From contig MU839830.1 in assembly GCA_030411725.1 (NCBI GenBank), positions 248,001-312,000 on the forward strand: a DNA stretch of 64,000 bases, in the 5' to 3' direction. The position numbers and the translations under genes are program-made. Shown one piece after another: positions 19,975 to 30,985 of the stretch. The notes below the pieces were generated by a model. That model was not told the DNA's origin. It saw only the letters and a list, made by a program, of their open reading frames with translations, and did not search any database. How positions within the stretch are numbered: position 1 is the stretch's first letter; every line of letters starts with the position of its first letter. This DNA is from Echria macrotheca (lineage: Eukaryota > Ascomycota > Sordariomycetes > Sordariales > Schizotheciaceae).

Positions 19975-20423
19975 GCGTCGTGGGTCTGAAATTTCTTCTG
20001 CTTCGGTTTTTGTTCTGCTTCGCTTTTCGGGGACGGATCAATCGGTGGGGGTAGTCGATTAGAGGACTGTCGGTCGGCGCGGACAATTGCTGGTTTTTTA
20101 GTGTGCTCTGTTGCAACAAACAAAAGCAGCTCCAGAAACGATGCCGAAAGAATGAAGTCGTTCGATCGCACCCCTGTCGAGCGACTCGGCCCGGCCCCGT
20201 CCGCCGTCCGACAAACGCGTCGGCCGGTTTCTGAGCCACACTGCCTCACTAAATTCAGCCACAACACAGTGCACCTTGATGGTCCTATCCTCACTGTGGC
20301 ACAAAGTTTACAAGAAATTGCACATGCAACATGCAACATGCCCCTATTCAATCGCTATGTACTCCTAATGAATACACACTACGCTCCCTCACCGCCATGC
20401 GCCTGCTATCACGCCAAGACGTG
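19975..20423. other. Intergenic region between tandem minus-strand genes
   Basis: This is the CMC1 promoter and the 3' flank of the FN3 protein gene. I see no clear element. Confidence 0.5.
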
Positions 20424-23400
20424 TCAAAGCCTCACCCCTTCGTCACCGCCGTCGGATTCCGACACCTGCGCCCTTTCCAGCTCCAGACTCTCCTTCTCCC
20501 GCTTGCCCTTCTTCCCAAAGTTGCTGAGCCATCGGACAGGCGCCTTGTTCGAGTCTTTGCCTCGCCCACTCGACGTAGGCGGAAGTCCAGGGCTGCTGGT
20601 CACGCTGTCATGGCTGCGCGCCACCAAGCTTGCCATGGGCATCTCGTCCATCATCTCCTCGGCATCGCCAATACTCGACCGCTCCAGCGAGAACCCTCGA
20701 TCTGAGTTGGTCCCGCTGGCTACGCTGCTCGGCCCCTTCTTAAACAGACTGGAATCTTTACCTCCCAGCCGGCCCGGAAGACTGAACTTGCCCGAGCTGC
20801 TCTTGCGGAACAGCTTGCGGACGACATTGTCGTCTTTCACACTGCCGGCGAGTCCGCCGCTGGCAGGTTCCGACGGCGTGTTGGAGAAGGACTGATCCAG
20901 CGACAGCGAGTCGTGGGACTCAGACACCGATGTCTGTGTGTGGACCGAGTACCCATCCCGAGATTTGCGCGAGTCGGATGGCGAGTCGACCTCTATCGAT
21001 GGCGCGTTGGGCGTGACCGGGGTCGCCGCAGTTTCCTTGCCCTTGGATTTGTCTTTCGGGTCCTTGGCCTTATCCTTGGACTTGTGCCCATCCTTGGCCT
21101 TGCCCTTCTCTTTGCCCTGTCCCTCTTTTTCGGACTTGGGCTTGAAGAAGGATCCAATAAAAGCAGGCGCGTTAGGGTTGAGACGGCCGAGGGCCTTGGA
21201 GGACTGCTTTGGGGGACGGCTTCCAATTACGCCCACCTCCTTGACGTCGGGAACCTCATCGTCATCGTTGATGATCTCGTCATCGGCTGAGGCAAGCGTC
21301 GTCTTGAGCGCCGACGGTGAGCTGTGAAGAGACGGTCGCCTAGACGGGTTTCTAGACCACGGCATATTGTCAGGCGACCACATATTCCTCGGCTTGCCCA
21401 GACCCGACGGGTCACCGGGCGGCCCCCAGATGGAACCCGAGTCGGTAGAAGGTCTTGGGAAGTCCGACGACGCGGTACTGGCAGGTCGCGGGCTGCTGGG
21501 ATCCCTCTCCGCGAGCAGTCCGCCGGGGGCTCTATGCGAACTGGCGAAGGGGTTCAGGCTGCGGGCTCCAAACATGCGCGAGTTCGGAGCGCTAGCTTCC
21601 AGCACGTCGGGACCTGCAGAGTTCCTGTTGAACATGTTCCACGAGCCCGAGAGACTTATACGTCTCTTATTTCCGGGCGCGTCGGGATCATCTGCTTGCC
21701 TCGGGAACGACTGGCTCTGCCCCTGCTTGAGGCTACCAAGAAGCGGCCCGTCAACCTCCAGCCCTTTTCCTGTCCGGGATCTCTGGAAGTTGAAAAACGC
21801 GCCGAGTTTGTTCGGAGGTGCGTCGGATACACTGTGATTCAGCCCTCGTCGCTCGACCTCGGGCTGATATGTCGGAAACGGAAGGTTGCTGGTGGACCCA
21901 TGCGGACTGGAGAGCATGCTCCTCGAGCGGCCCGAAGAAGCGGGTGACTGCGGGTCATTGTCGGGGGATCCGGTGTGCCGTGCAAGGAACGTGTCCGGAC
22001 CAAGTGCGGGCATGGGAGGAGCCGTGTCATCGTCATCGAAGTCGTCTAGAATGCTAGAAGGGAGGAGGGAAGCAGCCGACGGACTGAGAGGGGCTGAAGC
22101 GGCCCTTATCCCTGCTTCATCCAGGCGTGGAGGCATATCTGCCGCGAGGCTCATATAAGGCCCAGCGGCGAATCCAGGGGGCTCATTTATCGGCCTTGAG
22201 CTGCTAAAATTGGGAGCGGACGCGGCCGGATCGAGCTGCGAGTACGTCGGTAAGGGGGAGGATATCGACAGACTAGAGAATGAATTGCTGTTCCTACTCC
22301 GCCGTTTCAGTTGCGTGACTGTCGGATTATCAAAATCGGTCGCTGTAGGGTTCGCCTGGCCGTAAGGAGCGAACGACGCCGAAGGAATGTGCTGTACCTG
22401 TAAGCTGACAATCCGAAGCTGATCATCCAGTTTGCGGGATTGCTTGGTCTCGTTGGTGACCTGCTCAGCAAGAAGATCCCTACTCCGCTGCAAAGCCTCC
22501 TGCCTCAGCTCTAGATCTTTTTCTCGCGAGCCGCTGTCCTCCTCACTCCCCGGAGGCTGCTTCCTGGCCTCCTCGAGCTCCTTGAGCTGATCTCGCTTTT
22601 CTTTTAACTTAGATTCCAGCTCCAAGCATGCTGCTTGCAAAGCGTCGTTGCTCTGGCGGAAAGATACCGTCTTTTGCTCCTGCTCACGCTTTAACTCGCC
22701 CTCCTGCTCCCTAAAGCTCTGCTGCTCTTTCTGCATGTCCTCCATCTGCCGTTCCCATGTTTCGATCTTCTTGTGAACAGTCGACCGCTTGGCCTGCGCA
22801 TCCTTCAGGCTCTTTTCGATCTTTTCCTTCCGCTGGAGTGCTTTTCGCATCGCTCTATCCGAGGAGTTGACATCTCGGCGGTATTTTTCCGTCTGCTCCT
22901 CCTTCTTCTTGCGCTCCCCCTCCTTCTCTTGCTTTCTCGACTCTAGCTCCTCGAGTTGCTTATGATGCTCGGCTTCCTCTTTCTGAATCTGCGATATCAC
23001 GTCTTCTGTCTCTTTCCGTATCCCGTCAAATTTTTCGGTAAGCTCCGGTAGCGTCTTTTTGGAGTTGGCATTAGCTTCGTCGCGTAAAGACGCCTGGTCG
23101 AGGCTCGTCGTCGAGGGCGAGTGGCGCCGCGTGACTGTATTTCTGCGAGGACCCGATCCAGTCCCAGAATTAGCATCCCGCGCTGGCGACGCCACAACTT
23201 CCGAGCTCGTTGCCGTTTCTAGGGCGGGAATGAGGCTGCGGGGCACGCCGCTGTCATCTGCATGGTCTGCCTGCCCGGCGGCATGCGGTTCGTCCGCCAA
23301 AAAGTTGGATGGCAGCCTCGAGTTGCCCAGCTGCGGGCGCCCATCTTGCGCAAAGGTCCGTAACCGTATGACGCGACTTCCTGCCTGGAAATTGTTCGAA

Positions 23401-24117
23401 CCTACGGCGATCACGCGCACGTTGTAAAAGTGGTTCGGCTTAAGACCGCTAACGACGATGGCGGGTTCCTGGTTCGCGGCGACGTCCCCGACTGCGCAAC
23501 TAAGCGTTAGAGTTTGCGCCTCCATAAATAGCCATGGCCCCCCTATTCCTACTCACCAACAACACCATTGACCTGGATCAAAAACTTTTGAACCGATCTA
23601 TTCGCTGGAGATCGAGTCCAGTTGAGTGTAGCCGCATCGGCGCGGATGCCTGCCAGCGACACGTCGGGAGGATCGGGAACATCGACGCCCAAAATGTTGA
23701 TCAGCTCGGGAACCGGTTTCCACAGCGTCTGCCATGCTCTTCGCACCAACCTGCCGGGCAAACGCGCCGTGTCAGTACTACTATTCCCACTCGTTCCCTG
23801 CCGCTACGGAGCGGGATAGATCTACGGATCAAAGACACGTACCAAACGACAGCAAAGCCTGTTAGCATCATGTTGGCATGCTTTGCAACAAGCAAATCGA
23901 GACTGAGCGTGGTGACTAGGTGGAGGTACAGCGAGTACGCCGAATAGCAAATTCTGTGCACCAGCTCGGGCGCAATCGTGTAGTAGAAGACCAAGGCAGT
24001 CGCAAAGGGGATCAGGTTGACCAAGGCCGTCTTAGGCTGGGTATGCCACCAGGCGAGCGTGGCCAAGAGGACGAGAAGCGTGGGCACCAGCGACGCCGTC
24101 CATGAGATCCATAACAT
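20424..24117 (-). CDS. Membrane-anchored fibronectin type III / coiled-coil protein
   Basis: Exons 23843-24117, 23557-23750 and 20424-23491 (introns 92 and 65 nt, canonical ends) give 1178 residues. The N-terminus (ATG 24117; the upstream frame lacks an ATG) carries three hydrophobic segments within about 90 residues, starting MLWISWTASLVPTLLVLLAT. A fibronectin III domain follows (about 112-200): PPDVSLAGIRADAATLNWTR, then FLIQVNGVV, and GLKPNHFYNVRVIAVG, with the two introns around it. A long Glu/Lys-rich coiled coil spans about 310-500. The remaining 650 residues are Ser/Pro-rich and probably disordered, with a basic KSKDKAKDPKDKSKGKE stretch and a conserved-looking PVRWLSNFGKKGKREKE near the C-terminus. 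This layout looks familiar from filamentous ascomycetes, but I know no characterised function; a membrane-tethered scaffold is inference. Confidence 0.85.
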
Positions 24118-26691
24118 GCTAGTAATGTTGCGATGCGATACCAATGTTGACCGGATGTCGAGGCCAGAGGGGAGGAAGGGAAAAGGGACGAGTCGGTGTC
24201 GTGGAGAAGCGAAAAAGGACTGGACGGCTGACTAGGATTGGAGATGTGGGGGGTCAGGAATGAATCGCGAAAACACCGGCAAAAATGAGGAAAAACTCAA
24301 CCAGTCACCAAACAAAGAATCAGATGCGACTTCCTCCCCAGCGTATTACCCAGCTCGATCGCAAGTCGGGGAATACCCCCCTATACTCGAGGTTTTCACC
24401 AGTGGCGAACCTGTTTCCCTACGTTAATGCAAGGACGATTCAAGCTGGCGGGTAGTCAGGGACGTCAAGCTGGGCAGTGACAAGTGCCAGCGCCTGCTGC
24501 ACGGCAGTCGGGAGTCAGCAAACCAAGCTTGTTCCATGCACAGGATCGATTTAGTTGCGAAGTTGAAGGACGGCCCCTGGCGACCTCCAGCATGTCTTTT
24601 TCTAGCGTCGGTTTCACAGTCTGAAGGTATCCACCCAACCCATCGACGACGGTTTTCGCGCGGCAGTCCAGAACCAACATCAACCCCCGCTTCCTCCCGC
24701 AGGTTTCTTGCGCTCCGGAATGGCTCACGATGGCTGATCGGCGCCCGGCGGCATGTATTCGGCAGTTTTCCTCGTTGGCGGTGAGCTTGAGGTGTGACAA
24801 ACCTGTACAGGTTTTCCATTCAACACAACGGTGGCCTGGACCGTGCAGAGGCTCAGCGGACATCTTGTATCGTCGGCTCAATGCCGTGTAATGCATTGGG
24901 TGTTCGGGCAGGACTGAGAACCCTTGGGCAAGTGAGCTTTTGGGTCACTCGGCAGCATGGTCGGGACACGCGGGAAACGCAGACTCCCGTTCTCATGGCT
25001 CAGCGAGGTACGGATTATGATGCGGTGTCTATCCCATCAGCGCTGATGCTGCGGTGCTGGAGATCACTTGGGAGTGTTGGGTCCAAGTATCTCCGCCATC
25101 TCTTACGAAATACCTTTTTGCTGGCTTTGCTAGCTCTTGACGGTAACCTATAACGCTGGAGCTATAAGCAAGAAACACAAACTCGGGGATCGCTGCCTGT
25201 TCAGGACATGACCTACGGCACCACGTGGAAGTACGCCCAAGAAACCTCGGTCCAGCATTCCGAGCTCTGTGGCTCCCAAGCCGGCTTGAGGCAGAGGCTT
25301 GTTGCCATCTGACAATCTATTGTTCTGGCGCTCAGTTGTCCGCCCGTGATAGTGACATCGATCATACAAATCGCATGTGCACCGTCTTGGCTCAGTGGTT
25401 GACGGCGCAACCGCTTCTCAGCATGTCAACTATGGTTTGACGCATTCGTCTCCAATAACCAGCAGTCAAGATATGCTTCTACTCCGCACTTGTACACAGG
25501 CTGCTGTCTCGAAGCTGGGCACTCTATAGCAAACGCATATCGGACTTGCATTTTATTGCGGCTTGCGCCGGCAGCCTGAAAGCTCAACATTCGCCAGCTC
25601 TTTTCCCAACCAACCGCAATTAGTCACTCAATGCTGCCCACGTCCTCAGCTGTTTCGCTGCTGGACTGGCTCACGCCGCGATGCAATAAATGGCCCGATG
25701 CGGCCGTGTGTTTCGGGAGCATCCCCGCGCTCCTTGCGTTGCTCTATTGAATGCGGCTGTCTGAACTCGCACTCGGGTCTCGGGAATTGCGGAGGCGGGC
25801 GGCTGGTGGTGAGTGAGATGTTGCGAAAGTCGCAGGAAACAATCTCTGCCATTGGTTCTTGCTGGGTCTGTCCGGTCTGTAATTTTTACGTATGCATCGC
25901 CGTCGCTGCGATGTCGCAGCTGCGTTTGCAGGCTTCTACACTAGACGCGATGCTGGAGGGACCATGACGTCGGCCCTGTCGGCCAGTTCTGTGACAAGGG
26001 CCCAATTTCCGAGGCTTGAGAGGGAACCTCAGTGGTACGGCGCCTCGGCTGGGATTAGCGGGTGAGACAGTTGGGGAATCGCGGGGGCAGAGGTACCGTT
26101 CGCGTCGCTGCGGCCGGGCTGCATTCGGCAACGAGCGGGTGAGCAATGTGATGGGGTTGCCGCTGGGATTGTTGAGAGTCAACCTCGTGATTGCTCTCAG
26201 CTGCCCTCTTTGCCTCGATTTATGTCTTCCCTCCGCCTCTCTCCGCGCCAAAAGGTCGAAACGACGGCCGACTGCCTAGGACTGCTCATCTGGCACAACT
26301 TCCGTGCTTGGAGACGAGCTAGACCTCTCGGCGCTTTAAGCTCAAGCTGTCGCACTGCAAGCCTGCGCATTCCCACGTTCCCCTCGTTCAAAACCCAACG
26401 CCAGTCATCTCCGGCATTCCTGGTTCGATATCTACCAGACATAGTCCCCCGTTTGCAAACAACACATAGCGACAGATCGAATATTGAATCAGGTTGATCC
26501 ACGAACCCCTCGGTCGCATCGGGCGCCAATCCTGCCTTCCCGACCTCTGCTGGCATCAGCCCAAGCGACCGACGCACCCGTCCCCGGGAAGGCGGCGCCA
26601 TTGCCCTTATAAAACGCCAGAATACCGAATTTAATCACTCGCGATCAATTTTCCCTAACCAGCTGTTCTTTCCTCTCGAGGACCTGTTGCG
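24118..26691. other. Long divergent promoter region (FN3 protein / Pah1)
   Basis: About 2.6 kb separate the two start codons. Apart from the TATA box of the phosphatidate phosphatase gene I see no clear element. Minus- and plus-strand frames (e.g. 26197-26601) do not resemble proteins. A long leader or a leader intron for the plus-strand gene is possible. Confidence 0.5.
26608..26614 (+). promoter_or_regulatory. TATA box of the PAH1 gene
   Basis: TATAAAA, the best TATA match in the window, lies 78 bp upstream of the ATG at 26692. Confidence 0.5.
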
Positions 26692-29027
26692 ATGCAGTAC
26701 GTCAGAAACATCAGCGACTCCGTCTCGACGGCATGGAATTCCATCAACCCCGCGACGCTGAGCGGCGCCATCGATGTCATTGTGGTAGAGAAGAGTGACG
26801 GGACTCTGGTCTGTTCCCCCTTCCACGTTCGGTTTGGCAAGTTCTCGCTCTTGCGGCCGTACGAGAAGAAGGTCGAGTTCAAGGTCAATGGCGTCAAACA
26901 AGAGTACTCGATGAAGCTGGGCGAGGGTGGAGAGGCCTTTTTTGTGTTCGAGACCACAGACAACATTCCCCAGAGCCTTCAAACGTCGCCGCTGGCATCT
27001 CCCGTCTCGAGTCCGCCGCTCAATGCCCAGCAGCCGTACAATGGCCTCCAGGAACCCGAGTCCCTGGACCTCAACGAGTCCACAGCGAAGCCTCGGGCAG
27101 GAAGCTTCAATAGGCCACCACCGTCAACTCTCTACTCTGCTCCGGGGAAGAACGGTTAGCTGAAGTCCTCTTGCCGTCTTTAAGGCGTTTGTCGCTAACA
27201 CAAGTAGGGCTACTGACACCACGATCGAACTCTCCCGAGCTGCCTAAAGGACTGGCCGGCGGTATTGACTGGTCTCCCCAACGGCCCCATAGCGATGATG
27301 TCCTTAGGAGGTCGTCCCGGGCGCAGTCGAGGGACATCGACCCAAACGAAAGTTCGGCCGATGGAGACAGCCCCCGATACTCGGACAGGTCTCACAGCCC
27401 ACCCCCCGTTCCACCGCCTGAAGCTATGCAGCGAGCCATGAACTTGTCGAGGGAGCTATCAGCCGCCAACATCCCGACACACATCAGCGAAACTGGAGAC
27501 CTGATGTTAGATATGACGGGCTTTAAGAACAACGACGAGGATGCTTTGAGAGCCGAGATCCTTGCCCGCAACATTTTGGCCGAGGAGCTCGATGGCAACT
27601 ACGACATCGGCGCACTCTTTGGCGTTGACGAACGGGGGAACCTGTGGATCTACAGCAGCGAGGAGGCCAAGGGCGCTGCTATGAGGCGGGCCATGGACTC
27701 TTCGCTCCGACCAACCCCTGCACTGTCGATTGATGCTGCGTCCGACCCCGGTTACCAAAGTGACAGCAGCGATACCACTGCGTCCCCTATGATGCCGGTT
27801 CATCGGAGATCCGAGTCAGACGTCGGTCAGATGGCCCTACAGACTCCCCCGAGCTCGCCAGGCACTACGGCTGTCGGGGACCCTAACCGGAACTACGCCA
27901 AGACGCTTCGGTTGACTAGCGATCAGCTGAAGGCGTTGGATTTGAAGCCGGGCGAAAACTCGATGAGCTTCACGGTCAACAGAGCAACCTGCACGGCTTA
28001 CATGTTTCTCTGGAAGCAAGAGACCCCCGTCGTTATCTCGGATATCGACGGGACCATCACCAAGTCTGATGCCCTCGGGCACGTTCTGAACATGATCGGC
28101 CGCGACTGGACCCATGAGGGAGTTGCCAAGTTGTACAGCGACATCGCTGCCAATGGCTACAACATCATGTATCTCACTAGTCGATCCGTCGGTCAGGCTG
28201 ACACCACAAGGGCATACCTCCGCGGCATCGTCCAAGGGGAGCACCGCGTTCCACATGGCCCCACAATTTTGTCCCCTGACAGGACCATGGCGGCGCTGCG
28301 TCGCGAGATTTACTTGCGCAAGCCCCATGTCTTCAAGATGGCAACGTTGCGAGACATCCGCAGTCTGTATGGACCTGACCAGACGCCGTTCTACGCGGGC
28401 TTCGGCAACCGCTTCACTGACCAGATCTCGTACCGAACCGTCGATGTTCCCCGGGCGCGCATCTTTACCATCAACTCGAACGCCGAGGTGTCGTTGGATC
28501 TCCTGAGTCTTAACAAGAAGCTGAACTACGTGCACATGAATGAGATCGTTGATCACTACTTCCCGCCTGTTAGCACTCTGATCAAGAGCGGCGGCGAGGA
28601 GTTTACCGACTTTATGCACTGGCGAGACAAGCCGTTGGAGATAGACGAGTTCTCGGCGAGTGATTCGGAAGAGGGTGCCGACGACCAAGAGAGCCAATAC
28701 GACGAGGACGAGGACGAGGAAATCGGCGAAGACCTCGGGGATAGCTATATCTCCCGTAACTCGGTCGACGATTACGGGGAGGGCAGCATCATGAGCGGCG
28801 GCTACGAAGCAGAGGTCATGGGCTCCATGATTCTCGACGACGAAGACGCAGATGACGAGGAAGATGAGGTTGAGGAGAGAGATGTGGAGAATGGTCACGG
28901 GCCCAATCAACTTGGGAAGACGCCGACGAAAGCAAAACAAGGCTCGTCGTCGAGTGTGGCGGTAGCCGACGTTGATGCCGAGATGATCACCGGCGTGGAG
29001 AATCTAAAGATAGAGAAGGGGACTTGA
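26692..29027 (+). CDS. PAH1: Phosphatidate phosphatase Pah1 / lipin (Ned1)
   Basis: Exons 26692-27154 and 27208-29027 (53-nt intron, GTTAGC...GTAG) give 760 residues. The N-terminal lipin domain opens with MQYVRNISDSVSTAWNSINP and carries HVRFGKFSLLRPYEKKVEF (about 45-63). The C-terminal LNS2 haloacid-dehalogenase-like domain contains the catalytic DxDGT as SDIDGTITKSD at about 433-437, followed by YLTSRSVGQADTTRAYL and the conserved GFGNRFTDQISYRTV. The enzyme dephosphorylates phosphatidate to diacylglycerol, controlling triacylglycerol versus phospholipid synthesis and nuclear-membrane growth. It is normally a soluble protein that binds membranes after Nem1-Spo7 dephosphorylation. The tail is strongly acidic (DEDEDEEIGED and similar), as in yeast Pah1. 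The Ser/Pro-rich linker between the domains is a likely phosphorylation region. Confidence 0.97.
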
Positions 29028-29500
29028 CGGTACACAATACATGAGGTTCATGGAGGGTGTTTTGATACGGTCGGGCTGGTCATAGACGAGTAGCAGGAGT
29101 CGCATGGGATGACACATGTTGAATAAGGGAAATGTTTGCACATAGGTATTTTCAAGCATAGCGCGCGGCGTACAGGTCATCCATATATATTAACATTTCA
29201 ACAATACCCATTACAAATTTTGAGGTCTTATACAAGCAACAAACGACTTTCCGTTCTGATGCTGCCGAATATCCTCCCTAGACAAGTTGGGCTGTAGAAA
29301 CACGCGCCCTTTTGGCCTTTTATCGCTCAATTCCAGAATCCCATCCCACGTTCCCCATGATATACGGCAATCAGACCGAACCCGCCGAGTTGCCCTTTAC
29401 GCCGTGGCGCCATCCGTAAGCCCAGAACCAGATACACCCAGAAACATGACTCCCTCAGCCTTTTTGCCCAAGACATTCCCCATAACCCGTTATAAATTCG
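29028..29500. other. Intergenic, convergent 3' flanks of PAH1 and TAF9
   Basis: AT-richer 3' flanking sequence of the two convergent genes. No gene, repeat or clear signal was seen. Confidence 0.6.
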
Positions 29501-30292
29501 TCACTCCATCATCTCCTCATCCTCAAGCCCATCGTCCCCAAACACATCGTCCATGGTCCCGCCCTCGACGCCATCGCCGGTTACATCTTCCGTCTCGATG
29601 CCTTCCATGATATCACCAGCTTGCCCTTCCTCCTCGTCGTCATCATCGCTGTCCGCTTCCTGCCCGGCCCACACATCCCGCAGTCCCCAGCTGAGCCCGT
29701 TCAGCACGAATCTCTCGCTGGGCAAGCGCATGCCCCACTCATTGGGTGCGACCCTAGGCAGCGCAACCTTGTTCCGCTCCCGCGCCATATCGAGCATCCA
29801 CTCCTTGCTGACGCCGCCGCCGCCGGCACTGCCACCTCCGCCGCGGAACTGAAAGCCCAGCCGGCTGGCGATGGCGAGCTGCACCGCGTTGGGCGAGATG
29901 TTCGCGTCGCCCACGTTGACGGGGGCAGCACCGCTGGCGGCTGAAGGTCGCGCGCCCGCGTGGGAAGTGTAGGGGTCCGCCGAGAGGTGGAGCGCGTCCG
30001 ACAAGACGGCCGAGGTGTGCCGGTAGGCGAAGTCGAGGAGCAGGAGGGGCACGCGCTGCTCGTACGAGGTCACGCCCTGGGCGGTCAGGAGGAGCTCGAG
30101 CGTGCGGGCGTCGCGCGGGCGCGGGGCTGTGGTGGCGGGGGATATGGGTGTTTGGAGTTGTTGCGGGAGCATCTGTGGTTGGGAGGTCTGGGTGATGGTT
30201 TGCGACTGGCTTTGCGACTGGCTGTTGGCCGCGATGGTCTGGGAGCCCGAGGAGGGCGGGACGCCGTTTGTTTGAGGCGCTGCGGTGGCCAT
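29501..30292 (-). CDS. TAF9: TFIID/SAGA subunit TAF9
   Basis: This is a single exon of 263 residues from the ATG at 30292. After a Gln/Ser-rich leader (SQSQSQSQTITQTSQ) comes the TAF9 histone fold at about 58-110: RPRDARTLELLLTAQGVTSY followed by EQRVPLLLLDFAYRHTSAVL. The conserved post-fold segment includes NISPNAVQLAIASRLGFQF and LPRVAPNEWGMRLPSERFVLNG. The C-terminus is acidic (DSDDDDEEEGQ...). TAF9 pairs with TAF6 in TFIID and SAGA in the nucleus. A glycine-rich insert (RGGGGSAGGGG) interrupts the region after the histone fold. The gene is divergent from his-3. Confidence 0.95.
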   Translation of the reverse strand: MATAAPQTNGVPPSSGSQTIAANSQSQSQSQTITQTSQPQMLPQQLQTPISPATTAPRPRDARTLELLLTAQGVTSYEQRVPLLLLDFAYRHTSAVLSDALHLSADPYTSHAGARPSAASGAAPVNVGDANISPNAVQLAIASRLGFQFRGGGGSAGGGGVSKEWMLDMARERNKVALPRVAPNEWGMRLPSERFVLNGLSWGLRDVWAGQEADSDDDDEEEGQAGDIMEGIETEDVTGDGVEGGTMDDVFGDDGLEDEEMME

Positions 30293-30985
30293 TGTGGTTA
30301 TGTGGCTTTCGGCGAGCGCGTTTGGTGTTGAGGAGCTCTTTTGGGCCGAGCGAGTTCGAGAGAGGTTCGAGTTGCGCCTCGAAGATGATTGCGCGGCGGC
30401 TTCAAGCGGCCATGAGATCGAGTTGATCCAGTTGATCGAGTCTAGCGGTGATCGAGATGGAAGGAGTGAAATCCGCGATTTGAGAGATGGATTGCTTCTG
30501 AAGCTTCGTCAAACAGCGACTGCTTGAAGGAGTGAAGCTTGCGAGGAGAGCGAGTTGGATGGAAGATGGAGGAGTAGAGTTACGGAAAGAGCTTTAAGAA
30601 GGTCGAGAAATCCAGACGGCCGTGCGCTGTAGATGCAGGGACAATTGGGAGCTCTGGACTGCCAATAAGAACCAGCGACTCGATAACTAGCTGTGGGGCG
30701 GCTTATCGGCACAACCCGCCAAAACTTCCACCAGCAATTGATGGCGGGGTCACAGACAAAAACCCCACCATCCTTGCCGTGCAAGTTCGGGTGCCGATGC
30801 AGGAGGCGAGTCGGCAACAGGCCATCACCTCGCAATTTTTTGTCACTAGAAGTCCGAGGAGTCATAGGCCCAGTTCAGTTCAGGGGGAATAAAGTTTGGG
30901 TGCCTCGCAAACCTGACAGTTCCCGCTAATAACGCGAACCATTCCACACGGACTGCTGACTGCCTCTCAACGTCAACCTGTCACA
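30293..30985. promoter_or_regulatory. Divergent promoter region TAF9 / his-3
   Basis: 693 bp separate the two start codons. A TGACTC core (minus strand, 30859-30864), matching most of the TGACTCA site of CPC1/Gcn4, lies about 120 bp upstream of the his-3 ATG. Given that his-3 is a cross-pathway-control target in Neurospora, this is a plausible but unproven element. No TATA box is obvious. Confidence 0.4.

Noticed and set aside
25380..25440. tRNA-like D-arm word (TTGGCTCAGTGGTT)
   Set aside because: No matching T-arm, acceptor stem or anticodon arm could be drawn around it.
27837..28940. 367-codon antisense frame opposite PAH1
   Set aside because: PAH1 is unambiguous by its DxDGT motif and lipin domains. 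The antisense frame has no motif and no independent promoter.
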